64,000 nt of DNA from Flagellimonas yonaguniensis (GTDB taxonomy: Bacteria > Bacteroidota > Bacteroidia > Flavobacteriales > Flavobacteriaceae). The first letter of the stretch is position 1. Each line of letters starts with the position of its first letter. The stretch spans positions 744,001-808,000 of the forward strand of contig NZ_JARFVB010000001.1 of assembly GCF_029193885.1 (NCBI RefSeq), written 5' to 3'. The translations under genes were made by a program, and so were the position numbers. Shown here piece by piece: positions 47,827 to 55,818 of this stretch. The notes under the pieces are model-generated. The model had not been told where the DNA came from. It worked only from the letters and a program-made list of their open reading frames with translations, and made no database searches.

Positions 47827-48950
47827 GATAATGCTTTTTTCAGCGCTTCAAAAAATAGGTCGATGTCTTCTTTTGTGATGTTCAAGGCAGGTAAAAACCG
47901 CAATAACTTCTTGTTTTTGGCACTTCCTGTGAACATATGTTGTTCCACAATCATTTTTTTACGTAGGTCGGCGACCTCAAAATCAAATTCCAGTCCGATC
48001 ATCAATCCTTTGCCTTTTACTTTTTTGATTTCAGGAATTTCAGCTGCTTTCTCCTTAAAATAAGCTCCAAGCGTTGCGACATTCGCGATTAAGTTTTCCT
48101 CTTCCAATACTTCCAGTACCGCCAAGCTTGCAGCACAGGCCAAATGGTTTCCACCAAAAGTGGTTCCCAAAAGCCCGTATGATGGTTTAAATGACTCGTG
48201 AATCAATATGCCGCCCACTGGGAAACCGTTGCCCATGCCTTTGGCAATGGAAATAATGTCGGGTTCGATACCGTGATGCTGGAAAGCAAAGAATTTACCG
48301 CTTCGGCCATAGCCAGATTGCACTTCATCGGCAATGAGCACAACATTGTTCTCCTTGCATTTTTTGGCTATGAATTGAAAGAACTCGGTGGTAGGTTCAT
48401 CCAAACCGCCCACTCCCTGAATGGCTTCCAAGATAACGGCACAATACTCGTCACTTTCAATGGTTTCTTGAAAAGCCTCCATGTCGTTCAATGCCAAAAA
48501 AGTGACCTCTTGTTGTTTATTGATGGGTGCATTAATGCTCGGATTGTCCGTTGCAGCTACAGCAGCAGAGGTTCTTCCGTGAAAACTATTGGTAAAAGCA
48601 ATGACTTTTGATTTTCCAGTGTGAAAAGAGGCCATTTTTAACGCATTTTCGTTGGCCTCAGCTCCTGAATTGCACATAAAAAGGTCATAATCTTCACAGC
48701 TGGAAAGCTTGCCCAGTTTTTGAGCCAATTCCTGTTGGAGGGGGTTTTGAACCGAGTTGCTGTAAAATGCCATTTGGTCCAGTTGCTCCTTGATTCGTTT
48801 TACATAATGTGGATGCGTGTGTCCGATGGATATTACGGCATGGCCACCATAAAAATCCAAATATTTTTTCCCTTTGTCGTCCCAGACTTCAATGCCTTTG
48901 GCTTTTATCGGGGTAACGTCATATAGCGGGTATACGTCGAATAATTTCAT
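47823..48950 (-). CDS. argD: Acylornithine aminotransferase
   Basis: A 375-residue class III PLP aminotransferase. Blocks: KYLDFYGGHAVISIGHTHPH, FCNSGAEANE-like FMCNSGAEANENALKMAS, FHGRTSAAVAATDN, LIADEVQSGYGRSGKFFA and the PLP lysine in IISIAKGMGNGFPVGG. It makes N-acylornithine from the N-acyl semialdehyde and glutamate. In the operon it lies between proC (2 bases upstream) and argF' (4-base overlap). Confidence 0.95.
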   Translation of the reverse strand: MKLFDVYPLYDVTPIKAKGIEVWDDKGKKYLDFYGGHAVISIGHTHPHYVKRIKEQLDQMAFYSNSVQNPLQQELAQKLGKLSSCEDYDLFMCNSGAEANENALKMASFHTGKSKVIAFTNSFHGRTSAAVAATDNPSINAPINKQQEVTFLALNDMEAFQETIESDEYCAVILEAIQGVGGLDEPTTEFFQFIAKKCKENNVVLIADEVQSGYGRSGKFFAFQHHGIEPDIISIAKGMGNGFPVGGILIHESFKPSYGLLGTTFGGNHLACAASLAVLEVLEEENLIANVATLGAYFKEKAAEIPEIKKVKGKGLMIGLEFDFEVADLRKKMIVEQHMFTGSAKNKKLLRFLPALNITKEDIDLFFEALKKALS

Positions 48951-48952
48951 TT

Positions 48953-49747
48953 TTATCCTTTTCTTATTTCGCTAATTTTCTCAAATGAGGAAACTATTCC
49001 CCTGATCAGTGATGAACTCAATCCTTGGTGTTCCATCTCGTTCAAACCTTCAATGGTGCATCCTTTCGGTGTGGTCACTCGGTCAATTTCTTCTTCGGGA
49101 TGGCTGCCGGATTCAATCAAAAGACTAGCAGCTCCGTTGCAGGTATGCATGGCCAGTTCTTGTGCTTCTTTGGCATCAAACCCCAATTGAATGGCCCCTT
49201 GGGTCGTAGCACGAATTAGTCGCATCCAAAAAGCAATTCCACTGGCACATATTACGGTGGCGGCCTGCATTTGGTCTTCTGGAATTTCCATGGTATGGCC
49301 CATGCGGTTAAAAATGGCTTTCGCCAAATCCACACGTTTTTTACCAAGTTCATTACTGCAAATACAGGTCATGGATTTCCCTACAGAAATTGCCGTGTTT
49401 GGCATACTTCGGATGATATATTTGTCCGACCCGATGATTTCCTCGATTCTGGGTATTTTGAAACCCGTAATGGTACTGATGACCACATGTTTCTCGGTCA
49501 ATAGGTCTTTGGTCTCCTGTAATATGGATGCAAAATGACCTGGCTGTACTGCAAAAATCAGGATATCCGAATTTTTGACCGCTTCCTGATTGTCGGAAGT
49601 AACGGTTACATTTCCATATTTCTCAAACTCCTGAATGGATTTGATGTTCCGTTTGGTAAGGTACATGGTGGTGGCTCCATTGCTATGCAAAATGCCCTTT
49701 GCAATGGCCAATCCTAAATTCCCTGCTCCTATAATGGCTATTTTCAT
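48953..49747 (-). CDS. proC: Pyrroline-5-carboxylate reductase
   Basis: A 264-residue P5C reductase: MKIAIIGAGNLGLAIAKGIL (NADPH fold), ILIFAVQPGHF, IIRSMPNTAISVGKSMTCIC and the dimer helix block GSHPEEEIDRVTTPKGCTIEGLN. It reduces pyrroline-5-carboxylate to proline. Its place inside the arginine operon, between argC and argD with only 2 bases to argD, links the two glutamate-derived routes; a repeat element fills the 109-base gap to argC. A variant role on a related cyclic intermediate is possible, but the family signature is standard. Confidence 0.93.
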   Translation of the reverse strand: MKIAIIGAGNLGLAIAKGILHSNGATTMYLTKRNIKSIQEFEKYGNVTVTSDNQEAVKNSDILIFAVQPGHFASILQETKDLLTEKHVVISTITGFKIPRIEEIIGSDKYIIRSMPNTAISVGKSMTCICSNELGKKRVDLAKAIFNRMGHTMEIPEDQMQAATVICASGIAFWMRLIRATTQGAIQLGFDAKEAQELAMHTCNGAASLLIESGSHPEEEIDRVTTPKGCTIEGLNEMEHQGLSSSLIRGIVSSFEKISEIRKG

Positions 49748-49760
49748 GGTTTTTTAGTTT

Positions 49761-49839
49761 TGTCATCTCGAGCGCAGTCGAGAGATGTTTTAAGGTTTTT
49801 GCATGTGCTCTCGCATCTCGACTGCGCTCGATGTGACAG
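49761..49839. repeat. TGTCAT...TGACAG palindromic element B (long inverted repeat)
   Basis: Between argC and proC. The two ends are 23-base inverted arms with two mismatches: left TCATCTCGAGCGCAGTCGAG, right CTCGACTGCGCTCGATGTGA. Each arm also contains its own TCGA-loop-TCGA mini-hairpin. Same end motifs as elements A and C. Confidence 0.8.
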
Positions 49840-49856
49840 CTCTACCTGATATTATA

Positions 49857-50831
49857 TTAAAATACTCCTGCTTTTAATAACAGACCTTCGGTTTCAGGGA
49901 AGCCGAACATCAAATTCATGTTCTGTACTGCTTGTCCCGATGCCCCTTTCAATAAATTGTCGATGGCCGAAGTTACCAAAAGAAGGTCGTCGTGCTTATG
50001 CAAATGAATATGGCATTGGTTAGTGTTCACTACTTGTTTTAGGTGCAATGCTTCTTCCGATATATGGGTAAAAGCAGCATCTTTATAAAAATCTTGGTAC
50101 AACTGTTTTGCTTCCTCCAAAGTCCCATTAAATTTGGTGTAGGCAGTAGCCAAGATTCCTCTTGTGAAGTTGCCACGATTCGGTAAGAACATCAATTTTC
50201 CCACAGACTTCCCGTAGGAATTCAAGCTTTCGCCTATTTCCCCCAAATGTTGGTGCGTAAAAGGCTTGTACCACGATACATTGTTGTTCCTCCAGCTAAA
50301 ATGTGAGGTAGCGGATAGGCCGACACCGGCTCCGGTACTACCCGTAACAGCATTGATATGGACATCATTACCCAGTAAACCTGCTTTTGCCAAAGGCAGC
50401 AATGCTAATTGGATGGCTGTAGCAAAACAACCAGGATTCGCAATGGCCTCTGCAGATTGAATAGCAGACTTGTTCAATTCAGGAAGTCCATATATAAATC
50501 TTTGACCGTTAAAAATAGCATCTGCTTGTAATCTGAAATCGTTGCTGAGATCAATGATTTTTGTTGATGCCGAAAATTTGTTCTCGTTCAAAAATGAGGT
50601 GGAATTACCGTGTCCCAGACAAAGAAAAACCACATCAACCTCTGGATTTACCTCTCCAGAAAACTTCAATTTCGTTTGTCCCAACAAATCTTGATGGGCA
50701 GAAGTAATGGGTTTGCCCGCTCTTGTGGTGCTGAACACAAAGTCAATCTCGGTTTTAGGATGATTGAGCAAAAGCCTGATCAGCTCTCCACCTGTGTACC
50801 CTGAACCCCCTATGATTCCTGCCTTGATCAT
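49857..50831 (-). CDS. argC: N-acyl-gamma-glutamyl-phosphate reductase
   Basis: A 324-residue enzyme with the NADPH motif AGIIGGSGYTGGELIRLLLN and the catalytic cysteine in IANPGCFATAIQLALLP, plus AVTGSTGAGVGLSATSHFSW. It reduces N-acylglutamyl phosphate to the semialdehyde. Its ATG overlaps the argG stop by 4 bases. It is followed by element B and proC. Confidence 0.95.
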   Translation of the reverse strand: MIKAGIIGGSGYTGGELIRLLLNHPKTEIDFVFSTTRAGKPITSAHQDLLGQTKLKFSGEVNPEVDVVFLCLGHGNSTSFLNENKFSASTKIIDLSNDFRLQADAIFNGQRFIYGLPELNKSAIQSAEAIANPGCFATAIQLALLPLAKAGLLGNDVHINAVTGSTGAGVGLSATSHFSWRNNNVSWYKPFTHQHLGEIGESLNSYGKSVGKLMFLPNRGNFTRGILATAYTKFNGTLEEAKQLYQDFYKDAAFTHISEEALHLKQVVNTNQCHIHLHKHDDLLLVTSAIDNLLKGASGQAVQNMNLMFGFPETEGLLLKAGVF

Positions 50832-52015
50832 GAATCTTGGTTTACGTGGTTTGCAATTTTCCCTGAGTTGGACAAAATTTTGATGAAACCCTTGGCATCA
50901 TCAGCGGTCCAACCTTTGTTCATTTCTCCATAGCTTCCAAAGGAAGCATTCATCAAATCATGTTTGGAAGAAATTCCGTTCAACTCGAATCGGTATGGAT
51001 GCAAAGTGACGAAAACATCGCCCGAAACATGTTTCTGGGTGTCGGTCAAAAAGACCTCGATGTTTCGCATTACTTCATCCAAATAGTTTCCTTCGTGCAA
51101 GAGCATACCATAAAAATTGCCCATTTGTTCTTTTTGGTATTGCTGCCATTTGCTCAAAGTGTGTTTTTCCAACAAATGGTGCGCTTTTATAATAATCAGT
51201 GGGGCAGCGGCTTCAAAACCTACCCTACCTTTAATTCCAATAATAGTATCGCCCACGTGGATATCCCTGCCAATGGCATATTTGGATGCGATTTCGGATA
51301 ATTTTTCAATATTGGCCACAGGGGAGTCCTGTTCGCCGTCCAATGCGACCAATTCCCCATTTTTAAAGGTCAATTTCAACTCCTTGGACAGTTCTTTTTC
51401 CAACTGGCTCGGGTAGGCGCTTTCGGGTAATGATAGATGGGAGGTCAAGGTCTCGTCGCCCCCGACGGATGTTCCCCACAAACCTCTGTTTACTGAGTAT
51501 TTTGCTTTTTCCCAAGGGTAATCGATACCGTTTTGTTGTAAATATTCGATTTCTTCTTCCCTAGCCAATTTTTTATCCCTGATTGGCGTGATGATTTTGA
51601 TTTCCGGGGCCAAGATTTGGAAGATCATGTCAAATCTAACTTGATCATTGCCTGCGCCGGTACTGCCATGGGCAATATATTTGGCGCCTATTTTTTTGGC
51701 ATGGTTCACTATCTCAATAGCTTGGACGATTCTTTCGGCACTCACGGAAAGGGGATAGGTGTTGTTTCGGAGCACATTTCCATAGATGAGGTACTTGACC
51801 ACTTTGTCATAAAATGTGGCAACGGCATCGATAGAGGTATAAGTGGTGGCTCCCAAGGTTAGGGCTTTTTCTTCTATTTCCTCGATTTCAGCTTTGCTGA
51901 ACCCTCCAGTGTTCACACTTACCGCATGCACTTCAAAACCTTCTTCCTGCGATAGATATTTGGCACAGTATGAAGTATCCAATCCGCCACTATAGGCTAT
52001 TACTAATTTTTCCAT
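50828..52015 (-). CDS. argG: Argininosuccinate synthase
   Basis: A 395-residue ATP-dependent ligase. The P-loop-like start KLVIAYSGGLDTSYCAKYL, AHGSTGAGNDQVRFDM, RDKKLAREEEIEYLQQNGID and KYSVNRGLWGTSVGG are the conserved blocks of ArgG. It joins citrulline and aspartate to argininosuccinate. In this operon citrulline should come from N-acylcitrulline after ArgE. Second structural gene of the operon; the 121-base gap to the upstream GNAT gene holds element C. Confidence 0.95.
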   Translation of the reverse strand: MEKLVIAYSGGLDTSYCAKYLSQEEGFEVHAVSVNTGGFSKAEIEEIEEKALTLGATTYTSIDAVATFYDKVVKYLIYGNVLRNNTYPLSVSAERIVQAIEIVNHAKKIGAKYIAHGSTGAGNDQVRFDMIFQILAPEIKIITPIRDKKLAREEEIEYLQQNGIDYPWEKAKYSVNRGLWGTSVGGDETLTSHLSLPESAYPSQLEKELSKELKLTFKNGELVALDGEQDSPVANIEKLSEIASKYAIGRDIHVGDTIIGIKGRVGFEAAAPLIIIKAHHLLEKHTLSKWQQYQKEQMGNFYGMLLHEGNYLDEVMRNIEVFLTDTQKHVSGDVFVTLHPYRFELNGISSKHDLMNASFGSYGEMNKGWTADDAKGFIKILSNSGKIANHVNQDS

Positions 52016-52028
52016 CTTTCTTTTAGTT

Positions 52029-52123
52029 TGTCATTCCTGCGAAAGCAGGAATCCATTTAATGTCTTAGTTTTTAAGTATTCTCAATAGTTTGACTGCTCC
52101 TTCGACTACGCTCAGGATGACAG
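52029..52123. repeat. TGTCAT...TGACAG palindromic element C
   Basis: Between the GNAT gene and argG. Left half is a perfect hairpin ATTCCTGC-GAAA-GCAGGAAT (52033-52052), of the same shape as in element A but with the three inner pairs changed together; right half is TTCGACTACGCTCAGGATGACAG-like. Confidence 0.75.
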
Positions 52124-52136
52124 CTCGAACTGATAA

Positions 52137-52751
52137 TTATTTGTCCTTCTTTTTGAGAAAAAGGCTTTCTTTTATGCTTTTTAGCCTTTTGAAGGCTTTT
52201 TTGTTGATTTTTTCAGGTGCTTGTTTTTGTGCTTTTGGGTCGTGCAACATTCCTGTACAGAGACACATTTTCCTGTCGGTACGTGTTAGAATGTCAAAAT
52301 TCTTGCAGGTCTGACAGCCTTTCCAGAACTCGGGGTCATCCGTAAGTTCGGAAAAGGTAACGGGTTTGTAGCCCAGCTCGTAGTTCATTTTCATTACGGC
52401 GAGGCCTGTAGTGATGCCAAAAATCTTGGCATCGGGGAATTTTTTTCGTGATAGATCAAAAACCGCTTTTTTGATTTTCTTGGCGAGTCCTTGATTTCTG
52501 TAATCGGGATGTACGATCAATCCAGAGTTGGCCACAAAGTCCTTGTTTCCCCAGACCTCGATATAGCAGAACCCAGCAAATTTATCACCGTCCAGAGCAA
52601 TGATGGCGTTTCCATTCTGAAGGCGTTTTATGATGTATTCGGGCGTACGTCTGGCAATACCTGTACCTCGAACTTTGGCCGATTCGGTAATGGTATCACT
52701 AATGATCTTTGCGTATTTGAAATGTGATTCGTTAGCAACAATAATTTCCAT
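52137..52751 (-). CDS. GNAT acyltransferase at head of arginine operon, with Cys cluster
   Basis: A 204-residue GNAT-fold enzyme: the acyl-CoA loop region SGLIVHPDYRNQGLAKKIKK (R-N-Q-G-L-A) and VMKMNYELGYKPV. Its place as first structural gene of a complete arginine operon suggests that it makes N-acylglutamate, the missing first step (ArgA role, perhaps with succinyl-CoA). Unusual for a GNAT is a cysteine cluster near the C-terminus: Cys146, Cys149, Cys163 and Cys165, in GCQTCKNF and KMCLC, which could bind a metal. A very basic tail follows (KKKDK). Substrate assignment is inference from context. Confidence 0.78.
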   Translation of the reverse strand: MEIIVANESHFKYAKIISDTITESAKVRGTGIARRTPEYIIKRLQNGNAIIALDGDKFAGFCYIEVWGNKDFVANSGLIVHPDYRNQGLAKKIKKAVFDLSRKKFPDAKIFGITTGLAVMKMNYELGYKPVTFSELTDDPEFWKGCQTCKNFDILTRTDRKMCLCTGMLHDPKAQKQAPEKINKKAFKRLKSIKESLFLKKKDK

Positions 52752-52801
52752 TGCAAGCGATTGTTCTGTAATAATTGAAAAAATGTATTTGAAAGTTTTG
52801 C

Positions 52802-52823
52802 GGAAATGGACTCACCTATTTCC
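52802..52823 (-). promoter_or_regulatory. Hairpin between leader ORF and GNAT gene
   Basis: Stem GGAAAT/ATTTCC with a 10-base loop in the RNA, 18 bases beyond the leader stop. The next U-run (52778-52783) is 18 bases further, so it is a weak terminator at best. It could pair differently with the leader sequence; this was not tested. Confidence 0.35.
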
Positions 52824-52841
52824 AATAGATATGATGCACCC

Positions 52842-52925
52842 TTACGGGCGACGACGGCGGGGAGTAAATGGACTGATAGGAGCAGCGATGCTCAAAGTGG
52901 ATAATATGTACAGTTGTCCTTTCAT
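52842..52925 (-). CDS. Arginine leader peptide (attenuator ORF)
   Basis: A 27-residue ORF starting MKGQLYILSTL and ending TPRRRRP, then TAA. The four Arg codons are CGC CGT CGT CGC in a row, right before a Pro and the stop. It lies on the same strand as the arginine operon, 90 bases upstream of its first gene, and just downstream of a promoter-like sequence whose predicted start is almost at the ATG. Stretches of the end-product amino acid at the end of a short ORF are the mark of attenuator leaders. A small hairpin with the stop codon in its GTAA loop (CCC-GTAA-GGG) follows the Arg run. Too short for usual gene finders. Confidence 0.8.
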   Translation of the reverse strand: MKGQLYILSTLSIAAPISPFTPRRRRP

Positions 52926-52932
52926 TCTGGAG

Positions 52933-52964
52933 CTAATGTACAAATTAATTCGAATTGTACTAAA
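52933..52964 (-). promoter_or_regulatory. Putative arginine operon promoter
   Basis: On the minus strand TTTA (52961-52964) and TACATTAG (52933-52940) are 20 bases apart, each one base from the Bacteroidota TTTG / TAnnTTTG pattern. The leader ATG is 7 bases beyond the -7 box, so the mRNA would be almost leaderless. The promoter begins directly after the stop of the upstream glycosyltransferase gene. Confidence 0.5.
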
Positions 52965-52971
52965 GTTGCGA

Positions 52972-54324
52972 TTACTTTTTGAAGAAATATAACTTTTTTG
53001 GCCTGCTTCCTATCATTTCATAAATAAAAAAGCCGATTACCAAAATGTATTCAATGGCAAGCAACCATAAATTCTCTTTGTAGTCAGGATTTGAATAGGT
53101 GTAGTAGCTCAGAACAACCGTGCAGGACCAGACCAATGGGAACCTATAATCCGTGAAGATGGCAAAGCCCAATAGGAATACCACGTACCACGGATGGACG
53201 GTACTGGAGAGAAAATAATAACAGGCCATGGCAAAAACCATGGATGTGATTACGCTTTCCAGTTTTTGGCTTTTCCTAAGGAAAGCAAGTAGCAATACGA
53301 CAATGATTACCACTTTTTGAATTATAGAGCCGTAGGAATCGATCAATTCCCAGGGCTTGGCTTCGTAATAAGTTACAGCAATCTTCTTTACCACATTGTA
53401 AATGCTGGCATTGAACTCAAAGTTGGAGAACCATAGCCCAACGGTATCGGAATAATTATCGATAAAAACCGGAGAGTAAAACGGGAGCAGCAATGCAGCG
53501 CACCCGAAAACAACCAAAGCGTAAAAAGCAGCACTCTTTTTAAACCCGAAGTATTTTAAAAAAAGTGGCAGGAACATCAGGGGCATCAGTTTTACCATAA
53601 TGGATATGGAATAAAGAGGTGTTGCCCACAACCATTTGTTTTTTGATATGAGATATAATGCCCAAATGAAGAAAAAGAGCATTACGCCTTCAAAGTGCAG
53701 ATTTCCCGTGAGTTCGATAATGACCAAGGGATTCAAAAAGTACCAAAAGGCCAAATGATTGGCCTTGTTCAGGTTTTGTAACAGCTTTCTGCCAAAATAA
53801 AGCACGCCCAAATCGGCAAGGATTACCATCAATCGCATGGCAATGGTGGAGCCAAATACGCTTCCTCCGCCCAAAATGGTTGCGAGTGCAAAAAGTATTT
53901 GGTTGACGGGCGGGTAGTTACTGTAATGCCTAGCATTGAGATTGGTCATTCCTTCATACAGTTCCATCATACTAGGAAATGATACCGTGCCCTGTTCCAT
54001 GATTTGGTCAGGCGTGTACAAATACGGATTGATACCATTTTTGATGAGTTCGCCATCCCAAATAAAACGGTAAAAATCTTGTGAGAGGTTAGGTGCGGCA
54101 ATCAGAAATACCAATCTAAAGAGGACTCCAATGACCAATAGGAACTTAAAGTTCCATTTTTCGAACTGGATAATTTTGAAAGTAAGGTAAAATAACGCTC
54201 CAAAGAGCATGAACAACTTTACAAAATCGGTGCGTACCAAGTTGTAAGCGAAGCTCCAGTAGAACAAAATACAAGCGACAGCAAATAGTATCGGGTATCT
54301 GTGCAGTCGCCAGTAAGATTGCAT
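52972..54324 (-). CDS. GT-C-fold polyprenol-dependent glycosyltransferase (mannosyltransferase-like)
   Basis: A 450-residue integral membrane protein with 11-13 helices. The first outer loop has APNLSQDFYRFIWDGELIKNG with an early acidic pair region and NPYLYTP, then HYSNYPPVNQ, which resembles GT87/MptB-like polyprenol-phosphate sugar transferases. Further loops (NLHFEGVMLFFFIW; SSTVHPWYVVFLLG) are conserved in that group. It should take a sugar from a polyprenyl carrier at the outer face of the inner membrane. Two GT2 genes upstream in the same direction (gap 9 bases, then 1-base overlap) could make the polyprenyl-sugar donor. The acceptor is unknown. Confidence 0.75.
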   Translation of the reverse strand: MQSYWRLHRYPILFAVACILFYWSFAYNLVRTDFVKLFMLFGALFYLTFKIIQFEKWNFKFLLVIGVLFRLVFLIAAPNLSQDFYRFIWDGELIKNGINPYLYTPDQIMEQGTVSFPSMMELYEGMTNLNARHYSNYPPVNQILFALATILGGGSVFGSTIAMRLMVILADLGVLYFGRKLLQNLNKANHLAFWYFLNPLVIIELTGNLHFEGVMLFFFIWALYLISKNKWLWATPLYSISIMVKLMPLMFLPLFLKYFGFKKSAAFYALVVFGCAALLLPFYSPVFIDNYSDTVGLWFSNFEFNASIYNVVKKIAVTYYEAKPWELIDSYGSIIQKVVIIVVLLLAFLRKSQKLESVITSMVFAMACYYFLSSTVHPWYVVFLLGFAIFTDYRFPLVWSCTVVLSYYTYSNPDYKENLWLLAIEYILVIGFFIYEMIGSRPKKLYFFKK

Positions 54325-54333
54325 GGTGGTGGT

Positions 54334-55818
54334 TTATGCCTTGGAAGTTAAGGATTTAAAGAATACAAATCCAAAACCTAGGAACAACATTAAGTGGAAT
54401 GGGAACAATCCATAGTCGTTCAGTGGTATGGCACTGTACATTCCAAAAAGGAAATAAATCATCAGGGCAAACTCCAGAATCATGTTGGGCGATAATTTGT
54501 TGGTCAAATATTTATTGCCTTTCCAGGTATCCTTGATACTGTTGATGTTGAACTTTGGAGTTCGTACAAATTCACTTCGTTTACCCAAATGTCCTTCCAA
54601 TACCGCCACGGTGTTGTGCAAAGAAAAGCCCAATGCTACGGAGAAAAAGGTAAAGAAGAGTTTAATGTAGTCCACAAAATTGTCAAAACTACTCCCCTGA
54701 ATACTCTTGTAGGTAAACCAATAACAAACAAACAGGATAATAGTACTCAAAATAAAGAAGCTTGTCACTTCGAATACCCAACCTAAATGGCCATAGGTGT
54801 TTTTGATGTAGAGCATGGGAATGCTCAACAAGGCCACCGTGAACACACACAGGAACATGGAACTGTTCAAGAGGTGCATTACCCCATGGAATTTGGTTTT
54901 GAACGGTATGTTTTTGGCCGTAATAACACTCATTACGGTTTTCCTAAAGTTTTCGGCCCCACCTTTGTTCCAACGGAACTGCTGTGAACGAGCAGCACTG
55001 ATTACTACAGGAAGCTCTGCCGGGGTTTCCACATCTTCCAAATACTTGAACTTCCAGTTTTTCAATTGGGCACGGTAGCTCAAATCCAAATCTTCGGTCA
55101 GTGTATCGCCTTCCCAGTTTCCTGCATCTAGGATACATTGCTTTCTCCAGATACCTGCTGTACCGTTGAAGTTGATGAAGTGTCCCTTTGAATTTCTTCC
55201 TACTTGTTCCAAGGTAAAGTGGGCATCCAATGCAAAGGCCTGGATACGGGTCAAAGTGGAATAATCTCGGTTGATATGTCCCCAGCGGGTCTGTACCACA
55301 CCGATTTCTTCATCCTTAAAATAGGGAACGGTCTTTTTCAACCAATCGCCTTCGGGCAGAAAGTCAGCATCAAAAATGGCGATGAAATCCCCCTTGGCGA
55401 TTTCGAGTCCTTCTTTGAGGGCTCCGGCTTTAAAGCCTTTTCTGTTTTCCCTGCGGATGTGCTGTATGTCCAATCCAGTTTCCTGAAGTTCTTGAACCCT
55501 GCGGGCCGTTTCAGCAACAGAATCATCAGTAGAGTCATCCAATACCTGGATTTCCAATTTACTCTTTGGGTATTCTATTTTTGCAATGTTGTCCAACAAG
55601 CGCTCCATTACATATTCTTCGTTGTAGATGGGAAGCTGAATGGTCACAAATGGAATTTCCTTGGGGTCGAGAAGGTTAAATTTTGGCGCTTCTTCATTTC
55701 GTTTTTTGTAACCTAGGTAGTTGATCAATAGATTTAACTGCGCAAGGCTATAGAAGAAAATCAAAAGTAAGGCTGTACTGTAAATAGCAATGATGATGTA
55801 AGCGATAGCAAGTCCCAT
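54334..55818 (-). CDS. Processive-type GT2 glycosyltransferase (cellulose synthase-like)
   Basis: A 494-residue membrane GT2. N-terminal helix, then the catalytic domain with PFVTIQLPIYNEEYVMERLL, IFDADFLPEGDWL (DxD), VVQTRWGHINRDYS, LTEDLDLSYRAQ (the ED acid) and QQFRWNKGG (Q-x-x-R-W), followed by four helices. The set D, DxD, ED and Q(Q/R)xRW marks cellulose-synthase-like GT2 enzymes. It may build a beta-glycan or transfer a single sugar; no PilZ domain or partner is seen. It shares one base with the upstream GT2 gene (TAATG). Confidence 0.86.
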   Translation of the reverse strand: MGLAIAYIIIAIYSTALLLIFFYSLAQLNLLINYLGYKKRNEEAPKFNLLDPKEIPFVTIQLPIYNEEYVMERLLDNIAKIEYPKSKLEIQVLDDSTDDSVAETARRVQELQETGLDIQHIRRENRKGFKAGALKEGLEIAKGDFIAIFDADFLPEGDWLKKTVPYFKDEEIGVVQTRWGHINRDYSTLTRIQAFALDAHFTLEQVGRNSKGHFINFNGTAGIWRKQCILDAGNWEGDTLTEDLDLSYRAQLKNWKFKYLEDVETPAELPVVISAARSQQFRWNKGGAENFRKTVMSVITAKNIPFKTKFHGVMHLLNSSMFLCVFTVALLSIPMLYIKNTYGHLGWVFEVTSFFILSTIILFVCYWFTYKSIQGSSFDNFVDYIKLFFTFFSVALGFSLHNTVAVLEGHLGKRSEFVRTPKFNINSIKDTWKGNKYLTNKLSPNMILEFALMIYFLFGMYSAIPLNDYGLFPFHLMLFLGFGFVFFKSLTSKA

